The notes under the pieces: model-generated | What the model saw: the letters and a program-made list of their open reading frames with translations, nothing else | Databases searched by the model: none | Told to the model about the DNA's origin: nothing | Made by a program: the position numbers and the translations under genes | Source of the DNA: CAWBCR01 sp963787375 | GTDB taxonomy: Bacteria; Chloroflexota; Anaerolineae; Aggregatilineales; UBA3940 | NCBI GenBank assembly: GCA_963787375.1 | Contig: CAWBCR010000029.1 | Coordinates: 68,982-132,981 of the forward strand | Direction: 5' to 3' | DNA: 64,000 nt | Part shown: positions 25,222-33,720 of the stretch, in pieces | Position numbering within the stretch: position 1 is the stretch's first letter | Layout of the letters: every line of letters begins with the position of its first letter

Positions 25222-26189
25222 TCAACAATCGCACCCCGCAGGAAGTGCTGCGCTACGACCTGTTCAAGCTGGTCGTCGCGCTGGCGCTGGTCCTGACCCT
25301 GGCGGTGCTGCTGTTCATCGGCGGCAGGCTGGCACGCACGCCGGCTGCCCCGCTCCCGCCGACTGCCACGCCCGCCACCGTGCCAACCGTCGCGGCCCCC
25401 ACCCAGCCGCCGCCGACCGCCGTCCCAACGGCGGAAAGCCCGACCCCCGCCGAGAGCGGCAGCCAGACCGGCGAGGCGGCGATCAGCCCCGCGCCGACGA
25501 TTGCGCTGCCGGACATGAGCAGCTTTACCGGCGGCGACCTGCCGCTGAGCGGCACCGGACAGCCCAACGTCGCGCTCCAGATTATCGTAGACGGGCAGGT
25601 GGTCGGAACCGTCACCACCGGCAGCGACGGCGCGTGGTCGGCGCTGGTCCCACTCGACGGGCCCGGCCCGCACACCATCGAGGTGCAGCAGGTGGCGGCC
25701 TCCGACGTCGCCAGCGTGGTCGTCGCGCCCGAACAGGGTATGGCGCTGCAAATCACCCGCCCCGTCGACGGCGCGCAGGTTGACGTGGGGATGGTCGACG
25801 TGGCCGGGATGGCCCCGCCGGACGTGCAGGTGCGGGTGTTTGTCGACGGGCAGCAAACCAACCTGGTGAACGTCGACGGCGGCGGCCTGTGGCAGGTCAA
25901 CATCATGATGCTGACCGGCCCGCACACGCTGCGCATCGAATTGCGCGACCAGTCTGACCAGTCGAAGACGATCAGCATACAGGTGGTCATGCCGGACGGG
26001 CTACGCGGCTGCTCGACGGGCCGGCAGGAGGGCGATCAGTACGTGGTGGGGGTGTGCCAGACCATGTCGATCATCGCTCGCGACGTGGGCGTCAGCCTCG
26101 ACTCGCTGATCGCCGCCAACCCGCAGGTGCCGGACCCGGACGTTATCTACCCCGGCCAGACGCTCGCCGTGCCGACCGCCGCGCCGTAG
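25218..26189 (+). CDS. Membrane-anchored protein with Ig-like repeats and LysM
   Basis: 323 residues. The N-terminal signal anchor (LFKLVVALALVLTLAVLLFI) is followed by a Pro/Thr-rich stalk to ~residue 95. Two bacterial Ig-like repeats follow (GTGQPNVALQIIVDG...SALVPL and VAGMAPPDVQVRVFVDGQ...WQVNI). A C-terminal LysM domain (YVVGVCQTMSIIARDVGVSL, DSLIAANPQ, YPGQTLAVP) should bind peptidoglycan or chitin-like glycans. It is coupled to the preceding HhH protein; the pair may link membrane and wall. Confidence 0.82.
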   Translation: MINNRTPQEVLRYDLFKLVVALALVLTLAVLLFIGGRLARTPAAPLPPTATPATVPTVAAPTQPPPTAVPTAESPTPAESGSQTGEAAISPAPTIALPDMSSFTGGDLPLSGTGQPNVALQIIVDGQVVGTVTTGSDGAWSALVPLDGPGPHTIEVQQVAASDVASVVVAPEQGMALQITRPVDGAQVDVGMVDVAGMAPPDVQVRVFVDGQQTNLVNVDGGGLWQVNIMMLTGPHTLRIELRDQSDQSKTISIQVVMPDGLRGCSTGRQEGDQYVVGVCQTMSIIARDVGVSLDSLIAANPQVPDPDVIYPGQTLAVPTAAP

Positions 26190-26200
26190 GGGGAAGAGGC

Positions 26201-26350
26201 TTCACCGCAAAGTCGCAAAGGGCGCAAAGAAGAGAAAACCTAACCGCAGAGATCACAGAGCGCGCAGAGAGAAAAGAGGATTATCCACAGATTACACTGT
26301 GGACTGACTTCTTTCTCTGCGTGCTCTGCGATCTCTGCGGTTAGTCTTGT
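26201..26350. repeat. R2 repeat, copy 3
   Basis: TTCACCGCAAAGTCGCAAAG, CTAACCGCAGAG, TCCACAGATTACACTGTGGA (inner arms nearly touching) and CTCTGCGATCTCTGCGGTTA. It ends at the stop of the next gene. Confidence 0.85.
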
Positions 26351-26351
26351 C

Positions 26352-27602
26352 TTACAGCGCCTTGAGCAGCTTCTTGCCGAAGGTCGCCGGGTCGCTCTTC
26401 TCGACCACCACCTCATCCGCCTTGTGGAACTTGAGGAAGTCGCGCATGGCCTGCGCCACCCCCGCCGACGAGCTCGGAGTCCGGCTTGACGCCCGGCTCC
26501 AGGTACAGCGCGCGCAGCGTCAGCACCTTCGCCTTGCGGTCGAGCTTGGGGTCGAAGCGGCCCACCAGCCGGTCCCTGTGCAGGATCGGCAGGCAGAAGT
26601 AGCCCCAGATGCGGTCGGGCGCGCGCTTGTAGCATTCGAGCACCTGCTTGAAGCCCCACAGCGACACGTCGCGGCCAGCGGCCCACAACAGGCTGTCGAA
26701 CGGGCTGAGGAACGTGGTGCGCTCGGCCCGGAGCGCGCCCTGCGCGGCCTGATCCAGCAGCGGCAGCGTGTCGCGGTGGGCGTACCACGCCGCCATCCGT
26801 CGTGCTGCTCGCCACCGATCTCCACGAACGTCCCATCTTCGACCAGCGCCTCGGCGTGCTTGCGGCCCGTCCCGCGCTTGAGATAGGCGTAGTCGACGGC
26901 CTGCATCGGCTCGAAGACGCCCAGCCGCCGCCCGGCCTGCTCGACGAAATGGCGGCGCGCCTCGTCCTGCGTTGGCTCGGTCGTGTCGACCCAGCCCGGC
27001 AGCACCCGCTCGGTGAGGTCGTACACCCGCTGGAAGTTCACGCGATTGGCGATCATCACCTCGCCCGCCGCGAACAGGTATTCGAGCGCGTGTTTGGCGG
27101 GCTTCCAGTCCCACCAGCTCTCACGCTTGCGGCCATTGTATTCGAAGTCGGCGGCACGCAGCGCGCCCTCTTCCGCCAGCCGCCGCCGCACTTCCTCCAG
27201 CGTCGCCCGGTTGGTATTGTCGGTCGTCCAGCGCTCCCACCAGGTGCTGGGCGCGTTCACCTGACGCTGCATGGCGGGCAGGTAGTGGCGATAGTCCGCA
27301 AGCGGGATGACCGACGCGGCGTGGCCCCAGTACTCGAACAGCCGCCGCTCGCCGTCCTTGAAGATCAGCCCGTCGAAGTCGGCGGGCTGGTACGCGCCGA
27401 GCCGGCTCCACAGCGCGAGGTAGTGGCTGCGGGCGACCATGTGCAGCGTGTCGATCTGCACGCAGCCCAGCGCATCGACCGTGTCGTAGATCGCGTCGGG
27501 GGTGGGCGAGGGCTCCGCGCCGTTTGGCGTGGTCAGGCGCTGGGCATGCAGCGCGACGGCGCGCAGCGCGTGGAGCGGGTAGGGGGTGGTCGATGCGGTC
27601 AT
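26352..27602 (-). CDS. YcaQ-like winged-helix DNA glycosylase (two frameshifts)
   Basis: ATG 27602 follows GGAGGACACC. The protein matches the crosslink-repair glycosylase (YcaQ/AlkX) family: GCVQIDTLHMVARSHYLALW then SRLGAY, FEYWGHAASVIPL, WKPAKHALEYLFAAGEV, YDLTERVLPGW. The C-terminal part in other frames reads FLSPFDSLLWAAGRDVSLWG, GRFDPKLDRKA and, at the end, VAQAMRDFLKFHKADEV. Breaks lie near 26808 (one G missing) and 26470 (one G too many in a G run), both typical of sequencing error. Family members unhook interstrand crosslinks. Confidence 0.82.
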
Positions 27603-27674
27603 GGTGTCCTCCGACCGGCAGTTGACTGCCGGTCACTGTGCGCTCACAGCGCAGGCAAATCGGCTGGAAGCCGA

Positions 27675-28503
27675 TTACTGCGCAATGTCCTTCAGGAAGT
27701 CCAGCACGATCTGGTTGAACTCGGCGGGCTTCTCCAGGCCGGGCAGGTGCGCCGCCCCGGCGATGACCGCGTGCTGCGCGCCGGGCACGGCCTCCGCCAG
27801 CGCCTCGCCCGACCGCAGCGCGTGCGAACTGTCGAGAGCGCCGACCAGCACCAGCAGCGGCGCTTGCAGATCGCCCAGCCGCTGCCCGGCGGGCGGGTCG
27901 AGTGGCCGCTCTTTGCCCATCGCCAACTGCTCGTTGCGCAGCGCGATCAGGTCCATCTCGTGGACGAGGTCGCGGATGGCCGGGTCGATCTGGTCGAGGC
28001 GTGCGGGTGGGGCCCGCCACCCAGATTTTGACCTCCAGCTCGGCGGTGCGCGCCAGGTCACCGGCCTCGAACGACGCGACGATCTCGTCCCATTCCGGCG
28101 GCGGAGTTGGCTCTGTGCCGATGTCCAGCCCGCGCGCCGAGCTATCGACCATTACCAGCGCGGCGGCCCGGTCAGGGTGCTCGACGGCAAATTCGAGCGC
28201 CGTCGAACCGCCAATCGAGCAGCCGACGAGGCAGGCGCGCGCCACGCCCAGGTGATCCAGCAGCCCGGCCAGGTCGTCGCGGTGGGCAAAGTCGCCGGGC
28301 ACCATCGCTGATTGGCCGTAGCCGCGCAGGTCGTAGCGGACGACCTGATAGCTCGCCGCAAACGCCGCGACCTGCGGGTCCCACATGCGGTGGTCGGCGA
28401 TGCCGGCGTGGACGAAGACCACCGGCAGGCCGCTGCCAGTCGTCTCGTAGTACAGCCGCGCCCCGTTGATTTCTGCGTAGCCGGTGGTCGTGTTGGTTGC
28501 CAT
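27675..28503 (-). CDS. Alpha/beta hydrolase, 3-oxoadipate enol-lactonase-like (one frameshift)
   Basis: ATG 28503 has GGGGGG upstream. Hallmarks: INGARLYYETTGSGLPVVFV, the HAG oxyanion region, RYDLRGYGQS, nucleophile elbow VGCSIGGST, acidic residue in VLVGALDSSH, and histidine in AGAAHLPGLEKP. Length of about 275 residues is normal. The frame breaks near 28010, between VKIWVAGP and ARLDQIDPAIRDL. The substrate is unknown. Confidence 0.85.
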
Positions 28504-28534
28504 GGTTCCCCCCTCGATCGAGCCTGTTTGCCGA

Positions 28535-29023
28535 TCAGCCGCCCGCTTCCAGCCAGGCGCGGATGTCCTGCGCGTGGTGGGCGTAATGCTCGGTGCTGTT
28601 CTGCGCGATGATGTCCAGCGGAACCCAGTCGGGCGGCATCTCCTCGAACGCGGCGGGGTCGCGCAATGCGGAGTCGGGCAGCCCGCCGACTGCCTCCAGC
28701 AGCCGCGCGTAGGCCTGCTGCGCGTCGGCCAGCACCGCGTCGAGCGGCCTGTCGCGCACCTGCTCGTAAATCGTCGCGTTGCGCGCGTCGGTGGGCAGGC
28801 CCCACAGATCGGACGCGCCGGCCAGCGAGCACGTCTCCAGCAGGCGGACCATCTCCCACTCGAAGAAGGCGACGTGCGCGACGACATCCTTCACCGACCA
28901 GTCGCCGTCGACGCCCGGCTCGGTCAGGCGCTGCGGCGGCACCTGCGCCAGCAGCGCATCCCACGCGGCGCGCTCGCGGCGCAGCACGTCGAGCAGATCG
29001 GCGGTGGTGGTGATAGCGTCCAT
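28535..29023 (-). CDS. DinB-like / maleylpyruvate-isomerase-fold protein
   Basis: 162 residues, GGGAGG ribosome site. A four-helix bundle with VDGDWSVKDVVAHVAFFEWE and a C-terminal TEHYAHHAQDIRAWLEAGG. The three histidines (AHV, EHY, HHA) match the metal triad of DinB/YfiT enzymes, often thiol-dependent transferases. Located 31 bases upstream of the hydrolase gene in the same direction, so probably one transcript. Confidence 0.85.
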   Translation of the reverse strand: MDAITTTADLLDVLRRERAAWDALLAQVPPQRLTEPGVDGDWSVKDVVAHVAFFEWEMVRLLETCSLAGASDLWGLPTDARNATIYEQVRDRPLDAVLADAQQAYARLLEAVGGLPDSALRDPAAFEEMPPDWVPLDIIAQNSTEHYAHHAQDIRAWLEAGG

Positions 29024-29112
29024 GCGACCTCCCCGGTGATGTTGGTGAGGTTTATTATACGAACGTTAGTTCTATCTGTCAACCGGGTTTCTGGCCAGGT
29101 GAGGGGGAGAAG

Positions 29113-29306
29113 AGAAGATTAACCACAGAGGCCGCAGAGCGCGCAGAGAAAGACATTCAGTCCACAGATTACACAAATGACACAGATGAAGAGTCAGAAA
29201 TCCGTGTGTGAATCTGTGGACTGATCTTCCTTCCTCTCTGTGTTCTCTGCGGTCTCTGTGGTTAGTCTTTTCTTCTTTGCGCTCTTTGCGCCTTCGCGGT
29301 GAGATT
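29113..29306. repeat. R2 repeat, copy 4
   Basis: ATTAACCACAGAGGCCGCAG, CAGTCCACAGATTACACAAA pairing with GTGTGTGAATCTGTGGACTG, then CTCTGCGGTCTCTGTGGTTA and CTTTGCGCTCTTTGCGCC. It ends two bases before the stop at 29308. Confidence 0.85.
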
Positions 29307-29307
29307 C

Positions 29308-30378
29308 CTACTCCTCGTGCACGTCGATCAGGCCGACGCGGATCGCGTACTTGACCAGCTCGGTGCGGCTGTGCAGGTTGAGCTTCTGCATGATGTTCTC
29401 ACGGTGCCGGGCGACCGTCTTGGGGCTGATGCCCAGCCGCCGGCCAATGTCGCTGTTGACCAGCCCCTCGCCGACCAGCTTCAACACTTCCAGCTCGCGA
29501 TCCGTCAGCGCGGGGTCGGGCGCAGCGCCGGATGTTGGCGCAGCGGGCGAGGCAGGCGCGGAGACGGGCGGCACGTCGGAGGGAGGCGGCGCGGCTTCTG
29601 CCATGGCCAGCCGCGCGCGGGTGCGGCGGCTCTCGGCGTAGAAGTACCCGGCCACCCCGGCCAGCGCCGCGCCGATCACGCCGATGATTACCAGCAGGAT
29701 GGCGTCGGGTACGCCCCCCGCCTCACCGGGCTCGGTCAGGGGTTCCACGTTGATCGGCGTGACGGTCGTGCCGGGAAGCTGCTCGACGGTCAGCGCGTTG
29801 TTGGGCTTGCTATAGCCGACGGCCAACGTGGCGGGCTGGTTCGCGCCGACCGCCCCAGCCTGCACCAGGTACAGGCTCAACCCGAACTGGTCGTGGGCCA
29901 GCGTGGCGGTGCCGGGCGCGACGGTCATGTCGGTGGCCCCGGCGGGCTGCTGGACTTCCCACGTCAGCGCCGCGACCGGGTAGGGCGACACCCAGGTCAG
30001 CGTGTACAGCCGCTTGCTGCCGTCGAATTGCAGCGAGGCGTCGTAGAATTCGATATGAAAGCTGCCGTTGGGCGAGGTCAGGGTCAGCGCGTTGCCCTGC
30101 TGCTGGAACGAGGCATTGGCCAGCGTGCCGTCGGACTGGCGAAAGGCCACCGCGTTGATCGTGGCGCTGGCCGGCAGGTTGAAGGTCAGGTCAACGGGGC
30201 CGATGGCGCTCGACTGCCCGCCGAAAAAGACCAGCGCCGCCCGCTGGTCGTATTCCGGCCAGATGCTGATCGACAGCGTCTGGATGCTGATGTCACTGCC
30301 CTGCGCCATCGCCGGGGATGGCCCCACCAGCATGGCCATGATCAGCATCAACAGAATCGCGCTGCGCTTGATGGGCAT
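29308..30378 (-). CDS. Membrane-tethered LuxR-type regulator
   Basis: 356 residues, GGAGGAACG before ATG 30378. Order of parts: signal peptide (MPIKRSAILLMLIMAMLVGP, AMA); extracellular beta-rich domain to ~225 (ALVFFGGQSSAIGPVDLTFN, TLTWVSPYPVAALTWEV); one membrane helix (ILLVIIGVIGAALAGVAGYF); a Pro/Ala linker; and a C-terminal LuxR helix-turn-helix (LTDRELEVLKLVGEGLVNSD, IGRRLGISPKTVARHRENIM). The predicted topology puts the DNA-binding domain in the cytoplasm, so it may bind DNA from the membrane or be released by proteolysis. Ligand and targets are unknown. Confidence 0.85.
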   Translation of the reverse strand: MPIKRSAILLMLIMAMLVGPSPAMAQGSDISIQTLSISIWPEYDQRAALVFFGGQSSAIGPVDLTFNLPASATINAVAFRQSDGTLANASFQQQGNALTLTSPNGSFHIEFYDASLQFDGSKRLYTLTWVSPYPVAALTWEVQQPAGATDMTVAPGTATLAHDQFGLSLYLVQAGAVGANQPATLAVGYSKPNNALTVEQLPGTTVTPINVEPLTEPGEAGGVPDAILLVIIGVIGAALAGVAGYFYAESRRTRARLAMAEAAPPPSDVPPVSAPASPAAPTSGAAPDPALTDRELEVLKLVGEGLVNSDIGRRLGISPKTVARHRENIMQKLNLHSRTELVKYAIRVGLIDVHEE

Positions 30379-30452
30379 CGTTCCTCCAGCCGGGCCGGGG
30401 TGAGCAAGGTAGGAGCATTATAGCACGTCCGGCGCGGCATGAGGAGCAGGGA

Positions 30453-30655
30453 AGATTCACCGCCAAAGGCGCAAAGAGAAAGAGAAGACTAACCGCAGAG
30501 AGGCCGCAGAGCGCGCAGAGAAAGATATTCAGTCCACAGATTACACAAATGACACAGATGTAGAGTTCAGAAATCTGTGAAATCGGTGTAATCTGTGGAC
30601 TGATATGTCTTCCTCTCTGCGCTCTCTGCGACCTCTGCGGTTAGTCCTTTTCTCC
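30453..30655. repeat. R2 repeat, copy 5 (most complete)
   Basis: TTCACCGCCAAAGGCGCAAA, ACTAACCGCAGAGAGGCCGC, CAGTCCACAGATTACACAAA and its complement GGTGTAATCTGTGGACTG, then CTCTGCGACCTCTGCGGTTA. The middle and inner inverted arms are both evident. Confidence 0.88.
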
Positions 30656-30681
30656 CCCCACAAATCGGGGGATGCTGGCCC

Positions 30682-30709
30682 TTGACAACGGCCCTGATTC
30701 CAGTATAAT
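30682..30709 (+). promoter_or_regulatory. Consensus promoter of the PadR unit
   Basis: TTGACA (30682-30687), a 16-base spacer, TATAAT (30704-30709). Both hexamers are perfect. The start of transcription would fall at about 30716, inside the operator. Confidence 0.85.
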
Positions 30710-30714
30710 GAGTT

Positions 30715-30740
30715 CAACTATATTGAATTCAATATAGTTG
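30715..30740. promoter_or_regulatory. 26-bp perfect palindromic operator
   Basis: CAACTATATTGAATTCAATA continuing TAGTTG is a perfect inverted repeat beginning five bases after the -10. PadR proteins typically bind such AT-rich palindromes over their own promoter, so autorepression is the straightforward reading. Confidence 0.8.
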
Positions 30741-30769
30741 GGTTCGATAGCACTGCAAGGAGGCATCCG

Positions 30770-31408
30770 GTGGACGACGACTTCCGCCGACGGCGGCGCA
30801 GACGCCGCGACTTCTGGCGGGCGTGGCGCGACGAGATGCACCAGCACTGGTCAGAGTACGGCGACCACCCGTGGGAAATGGGTCCGCCGCCCGAAGTAGC
30901 CCGCGCCTGGCGCGAGTTCTTTCACAGCTACATGGGCGTGTGGCCCGAAAACCACTGGGCGTTCGGTGGGCGGCGCTTCAGCCCCTGGCACCAGGGGATC
31001 GACGCTTTCAACCCGTTCGTCGCCAACCTGCTGAGCAAGGGCGGCGGGCTGCTGCCGCTGGTGGTGATGGTGCTGCTGGATGCCAATCCGCGCTATGGCA
31101 ACGAGATCATGTCGATGATCACCGAGCTGACGCGCGGGCAGTGGGTGGCCAATCCGGGGGCCATCTACCCGCTGATGACGATGCTCGAAGCGCAGGGGCT
31201 CATCGAAGGCGAGTGGGAAGACCCGGACAAGCGGACGATCCGCATCTACCGCCTGACCGACCCCGGCAGGCAGGAGCTGGCGCGGCTGAAAGCCGTGGTT
31301 CGCCCCAAGCTGGTCGAGGCCGTCGAGGTGCTGCAGCGCCTGGCGGACAACCTGGACGAGCGCGGGGACGACATGCCGGGCGATGCGGAGGGGAGCGTCG
31401 ACGGGTAG
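30770..31408 (+). CDS. PadR-family transcriptional regulator with N-terminal extension
   Basis: 212 residues from GTG 30770 (AAGGAGG 6 bases upstream). Residues 1-90 are an arginine- and tryptophan-rich extension (FRRRRRRRRDFWRAWRDEMH, then HPWEMGPPP). The PadR winged helix follows: PLVVMVLLDANPRYGNEIMS, WVANPGAIYPLMTMLEAQGL, IEGEWEDPDKRTIRIYRLTD. The C-terminal helix (AVEVLQRLADNLDERGDD) should dimerise. It probably represses its own promoter through the palindrome at 30715 and controls the small gene at 31528. Confidence 0.88.
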   Translation: MDDDFRRRRRRRRDFWRAWRDEMHQHWSEYGDHPWEMGPPPEVARAWREFFHSYMGVWPENHWAFGGRRFSPWHQGIDAFNPFVANLLSKGGGLLPLVVMVLLDANPRYGNEIMSMITELTRGQWVANPGAIYPLMTMLEAQGLIEGEWEDPDKRTIRIYRLTDPGRQELARLKAVVRPKLVEAVEVLQRLADNLDERGDDMPGDAEGSVDG

Positions 31409-31527
31409 CCGCCGATCAGGGATCGGCGCCCGGGGCGCAGGCCCACAAGGGCCCGGCTCACGCCGGCAGTGAGCGTAGTGGTATCAGATAAGGGGTTTGA
31501 CTTAACAACACAAGGAGATGTTGCACC

Positions 31528-31803
31528 ATGGCAGAGAAAGTTCTTCACGAAGTGCGTGTGGTCGAGACCGACGACGGTTTTCGCATCGAGATCAAGGGTG
31601 ACAAGGAGCGCATGAAGGAGATCAAGGATCACTTCATGGAAGGCCATATGGGCCATGGCCCGATGGGTTTTGGTCCGGGCCGGCACTTCCGCCACCACAT
31701 GATGCGCCGCGCCGCCCGCTGGGGCGCGTGGGGCCCGTGGGGCCGGTGGGACGACGACGACGAGGAGGCTGCGCCCAAAGGCGAGCCGAAAGCCGACGCC
31801 TAG
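31528..31803 (+). CDS. Small His/Met/Gly-rich protein in the PadR unit
   Basis: 91 residues, AAGGAGATG ribosome site. Residues 1-38 form a short beta/alpha stretch (VLHEVRVVETDDGFRIEIKG). Residues 39-65 are rich in His, Met and Gly (HMGHGPMGFGPGRHFRHHMM), a composition seen in Cu/Ni/Zn-binding proteins. A Trp/Gly segment and an acidic tail (DDDDEEA) follow. No signal peptide. It lies 119 bases after PadR and before a terminator, so is likely PadR-controlled. Metal binding is an inference. Confidence 0.65.
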   Translation: MAEKVLHEVRVVETDDGFRIEIKGDKERMKEIKDHFMEGHMGHGPMGFGPGRHFRHHMMRRAARWGAWGPWGRWDDDDEEAAPKGEPKADA

Positions 31804-31830
31804 CTGCCTGCCGCACAACGCACCAACAAC

Positions 31831-31864
31831 CGACCCCGCCGGACAGCCCGGTGGGGTCGGTTTG
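31831..31864 (+). terminator. Terminator of the PadR unit
   Basis: CGACCCCGCCGG ACAG CCCGGTGGGGTCG followed by GTTTGCG, 28 bases after the small gene. Confidence 0.7.
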
Positions 31865-31883
31865 CGTCTGACTATCGTACGCG

Positions 31884-32195
31884 CTATCGCCCGCGTCTCG
31901 CCGCCGCGGCCCCGCCACCCCCGCCGCCGCCCAGGATGACCGACAGGCCAACCAGGAAGCCGAAGTTGTACCAGCCGCCGTTGTTATGCACCTCGTAGAT
32001 CGTCATGTGATGGTTAAACAGCGAGATGATAAACGTCACCGGGCTGATGATCCCGTGCCACACACCCAGCCAGAACCCGGCGACCTGCCCGCTGGTGTCG
32101 GGGGTGTTTACCTGGTCGTTCGCGCCGGGGGCGCAGCCGGCCAGCATCACCGCCACCAGCAGGACCAGCACTGCAATCACGAGCATCCGCTTCAT
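31884..32195 (-). CDS. Small conserved lipoprotein
   Basis: 103 residues, GGAGG upstream. Lipobox LAGC at residues 18-21. Core motif GFWLGVWHGIISPVTFIISL then FNHHMTIYEVHNNGGWYNFG is a short conserved family (lipoprotein or hypothetical membrane protein) widespread in bacteria. The end is Gly-rich (GGGGGGGAAAARRGR). Function unknown. Confidence 0.75.
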   Translation of the reverse strand: MKRMLVIAVLVLLVAVMLAGCAPGANDQVNTPDTSGQVAGFWLGVWHGIISPVTFIISLFNHHMTIYEVHNNGGWYNFGFLVGLSVILGGGGGGGAAAARRGR

Positions 32196-32276
32196 CTGAA
32201 AACCTCCACCGTGTAGAAAGGACAGTAAAAGGCAATCTCACTACCCTATACGCTCAAACGGCGGAGTCGTTCCATT

Positions 32277-32795
32277 TCACATCGGGTAGCCGGCTTGAGC
32301 GAGGTAAGCGTAGGCACGAGGCGACCCGATCTGCCGCAGCGCGTCGACGGCCAGCCCGCGCACCTTGTCGTCGCCGTCGCGCAGCGCCACGCGCAGCGCG
32401 TCGGTCGCGTCGTCGTCGCCCAGGTTGCGCAGCACGACCACCGCCATGCGCCGCACGACCGGCTCGGGATGCTCCTCCAGGTGCTCGCGCAGGCCGGTGA
32501 CGACCTGCTCGCCGCCGATCTGGCGTAGCGCGCGGGCAGCGACGCTGGGCGTCAGGAAGTAGCTGTCGGGCTCGCGCTCGCACATCGCGTCGAGCAGCGT
32601 GCGCACTGCGCGCGGGTCGCCGATCTCGCCCAGCGCGCGCAGCACGCTCAACCGCGCGCCGCCGCCGATGCGCGGAAACATATCGACCAGGTCGGGAACG
32701 GCCTCGCGGCCCATGTCGAGCAGGCGGGTGTAGGCCGCCTGCCGGATCAGTTGATCGGCGTGATTCAGGTCGGTGATCGTGTCGAAAAGGTCCAT
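32277..32795 (-). CDS. HEAT-repeat protein
   Basis: 172 residues with four to five helical repeats, for example RLSVLRALGEIGDPRAVRTL, VAARALRQIGGEQVVTGLRE, VVRRMAVVVLRNLGDDDATD and VRGLAVDALRQIGSPRAYAY. The GDPRAV turns are typical of HEAT/PBS-lyase repeats, which act as protein-binding scaffolds. GAGGAAA precedes ATG 32795. Confidence 0.85.
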   Translation of the reverse strand: MDLFDTITDLNHADQLIRQAAYTRLLDMGREAVPDLVDMFPRIGGGARLSVLRALGEIGDPRAVRTLLDAMCEREPDSYFLTPSVAARALRQIGGEQVVTGLREHLEEHPEPVVRRMAVVVLRNLGDDDATDALRVALRDGDDKVRGLAVDALRQIGSPRAYAYLAQAGYPM

Positions 32796-32881
32796 GAGAT
32801 TTCCTCACATCACAGATGATCCGTCGAATTATACCGCATACAGACGCCGTGGCGGGGGCAGATCATACCCTGGATTCCCCC

Positions 32882-32912
32882 TTGACTCTCACGTAACGTC
32901 ATAGTTTATCAT
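32882..32912 (+). promoter_or_regulatory. MerR-type promoter (19-bp spacer)
   Basis: TTGACT (32882-32887), a 19-base spacer containing CTCACGTAACGTCATAG, and TATCAT (32907-32912). The over-long spacer is the hallmark of MerR-activated promoters, suggesting the gene at 32939 controls itself. Confidence 0.7.
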
Positions 32913-32938
32913 AAGGGCTGAATGAGGAGGTCGACAGG

Positions 32939-33691
32939 GTGTACACCGTCAAACAGCTATCAGACCTGGCCGGTGTCAGCGTGCGCACGCTGCACTACTA
33001 CGACGAGATCGGCCTGCTCAACCCGTCGGCAGTAGGCGAGAACGGCTATCGCCACTACGACGACGAGACGGTGCTCAGGCTCCAGCAGATCCTGTTCTAT
33101 CGCGAGCTGGGCCTGGGCTTGAGCGAGATCAGGGCCATCGTCGACAGGCCGGACTTCGACCTGCTGGCCGCGCTGCAGGCGCATCGACAGGCGCTGCAAG
33201 ACCGGGCGCGGCGGCTGGCTGACCTCATCAACACGGTCGACAGCACGATCTTGCACCTGACAGGAGAAATGGACATGAGCAAGAAACAACTCTTCGCGGG
33301 GTTCAGCGAGGAAGAGGAGAAGCGCTACCAGCAAGAGGCCCGCGAGCAGTACGGCGCGGAGGAAGTCGACGCGTCGTACAAGCGCTGGAACAACTACACG
33401 GCGCAGAAGAAAGAGCAGATCAAGGCCGAGGGTGGGGCGATCTACACGGACCTCGTCGCGGCGATGGACAAGGGCGCGGCCTCGCCGGAAGTGCAGCAGA
33501 TCGTCACGCGCTGGCACCAGCACCTGCGCTACTTCTACGAGCCATCGGTCGAGCGGCTGATGGGGCTGGGGCAGCTCTACGTGGACAACCCGGACTTCGC
33601 CCGGAACTTCCGCGAGCTGCACCCCGACCTGCCGGAGTTCATGCGCGAGGCGATCACGATCTACTGCGAGGGGCTGAAGAAAAGCGCGTAA
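32939..33691 (+). CDS. MerR-family regulator with TipAS domain
   Basis: 250 residues from GTG 32939 (GAGGAGG upstream). Winged helix MYTVKQLSDLAGVSVRTLHY, YDEIGLLNPS, GYRHYDDETVLRLQQILFYR. A long dimer helix follows to ~115. The C-terminal TipAS domain has FSEEEEKRYQQEAREQYGAE, YKRWNNYTAQKKEQIKAEGG and IYCEGLKKS. TipAL-like proteins sense thiopeptide or other bulky antibiotics. ATG at MDMSKKQL (near residue 113) could give a shorter sensor-only product, as TipAS does; that is an inference. Confidence 0.88.
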   Translation: MYTVKQLSDLAGVSVRTLHYYDEIGLLNPSAVGENGYRHYDDETVLRLQQILFYRELGLGLSEIRAIVDRPDFDLLAALQAHRQALQDRARRLADLINTVDSTILHLTGEMDMSKKQLFAGFSEEEEKRYQQEAREQYGAEEVDASYKRWNNYTAQKKEQIKAEGGAIYTDLVAAMDKGAASPEVQQIVTRWHQHLRYFYEPSVERLMGLGQLYVDNPDFARNFRELHPDLPEFMREAITIYCEGLKKSA

Positions 33692-33695
33692 TCGG

Positions 33696-33720
33696 TAGGG
33701 GCACGCACGCCGTGCCCCTA
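33696..33720. terminator. GGGGCACG palindrome (family R3)
   Basis: TAGGGGCACG CACG CCGTGCCCCTA followed by TTTCC on the plus strand. It ends the MerR gene and overlaps the stop of the convergent gene at 33718. Confidence 0.7.

Noticed and set aside
20062..30655. R2 repeats as a CRISPR array
   Set aside because: Copies are kilobases apart, each an inverted structure; no regular spacers or cas genes.
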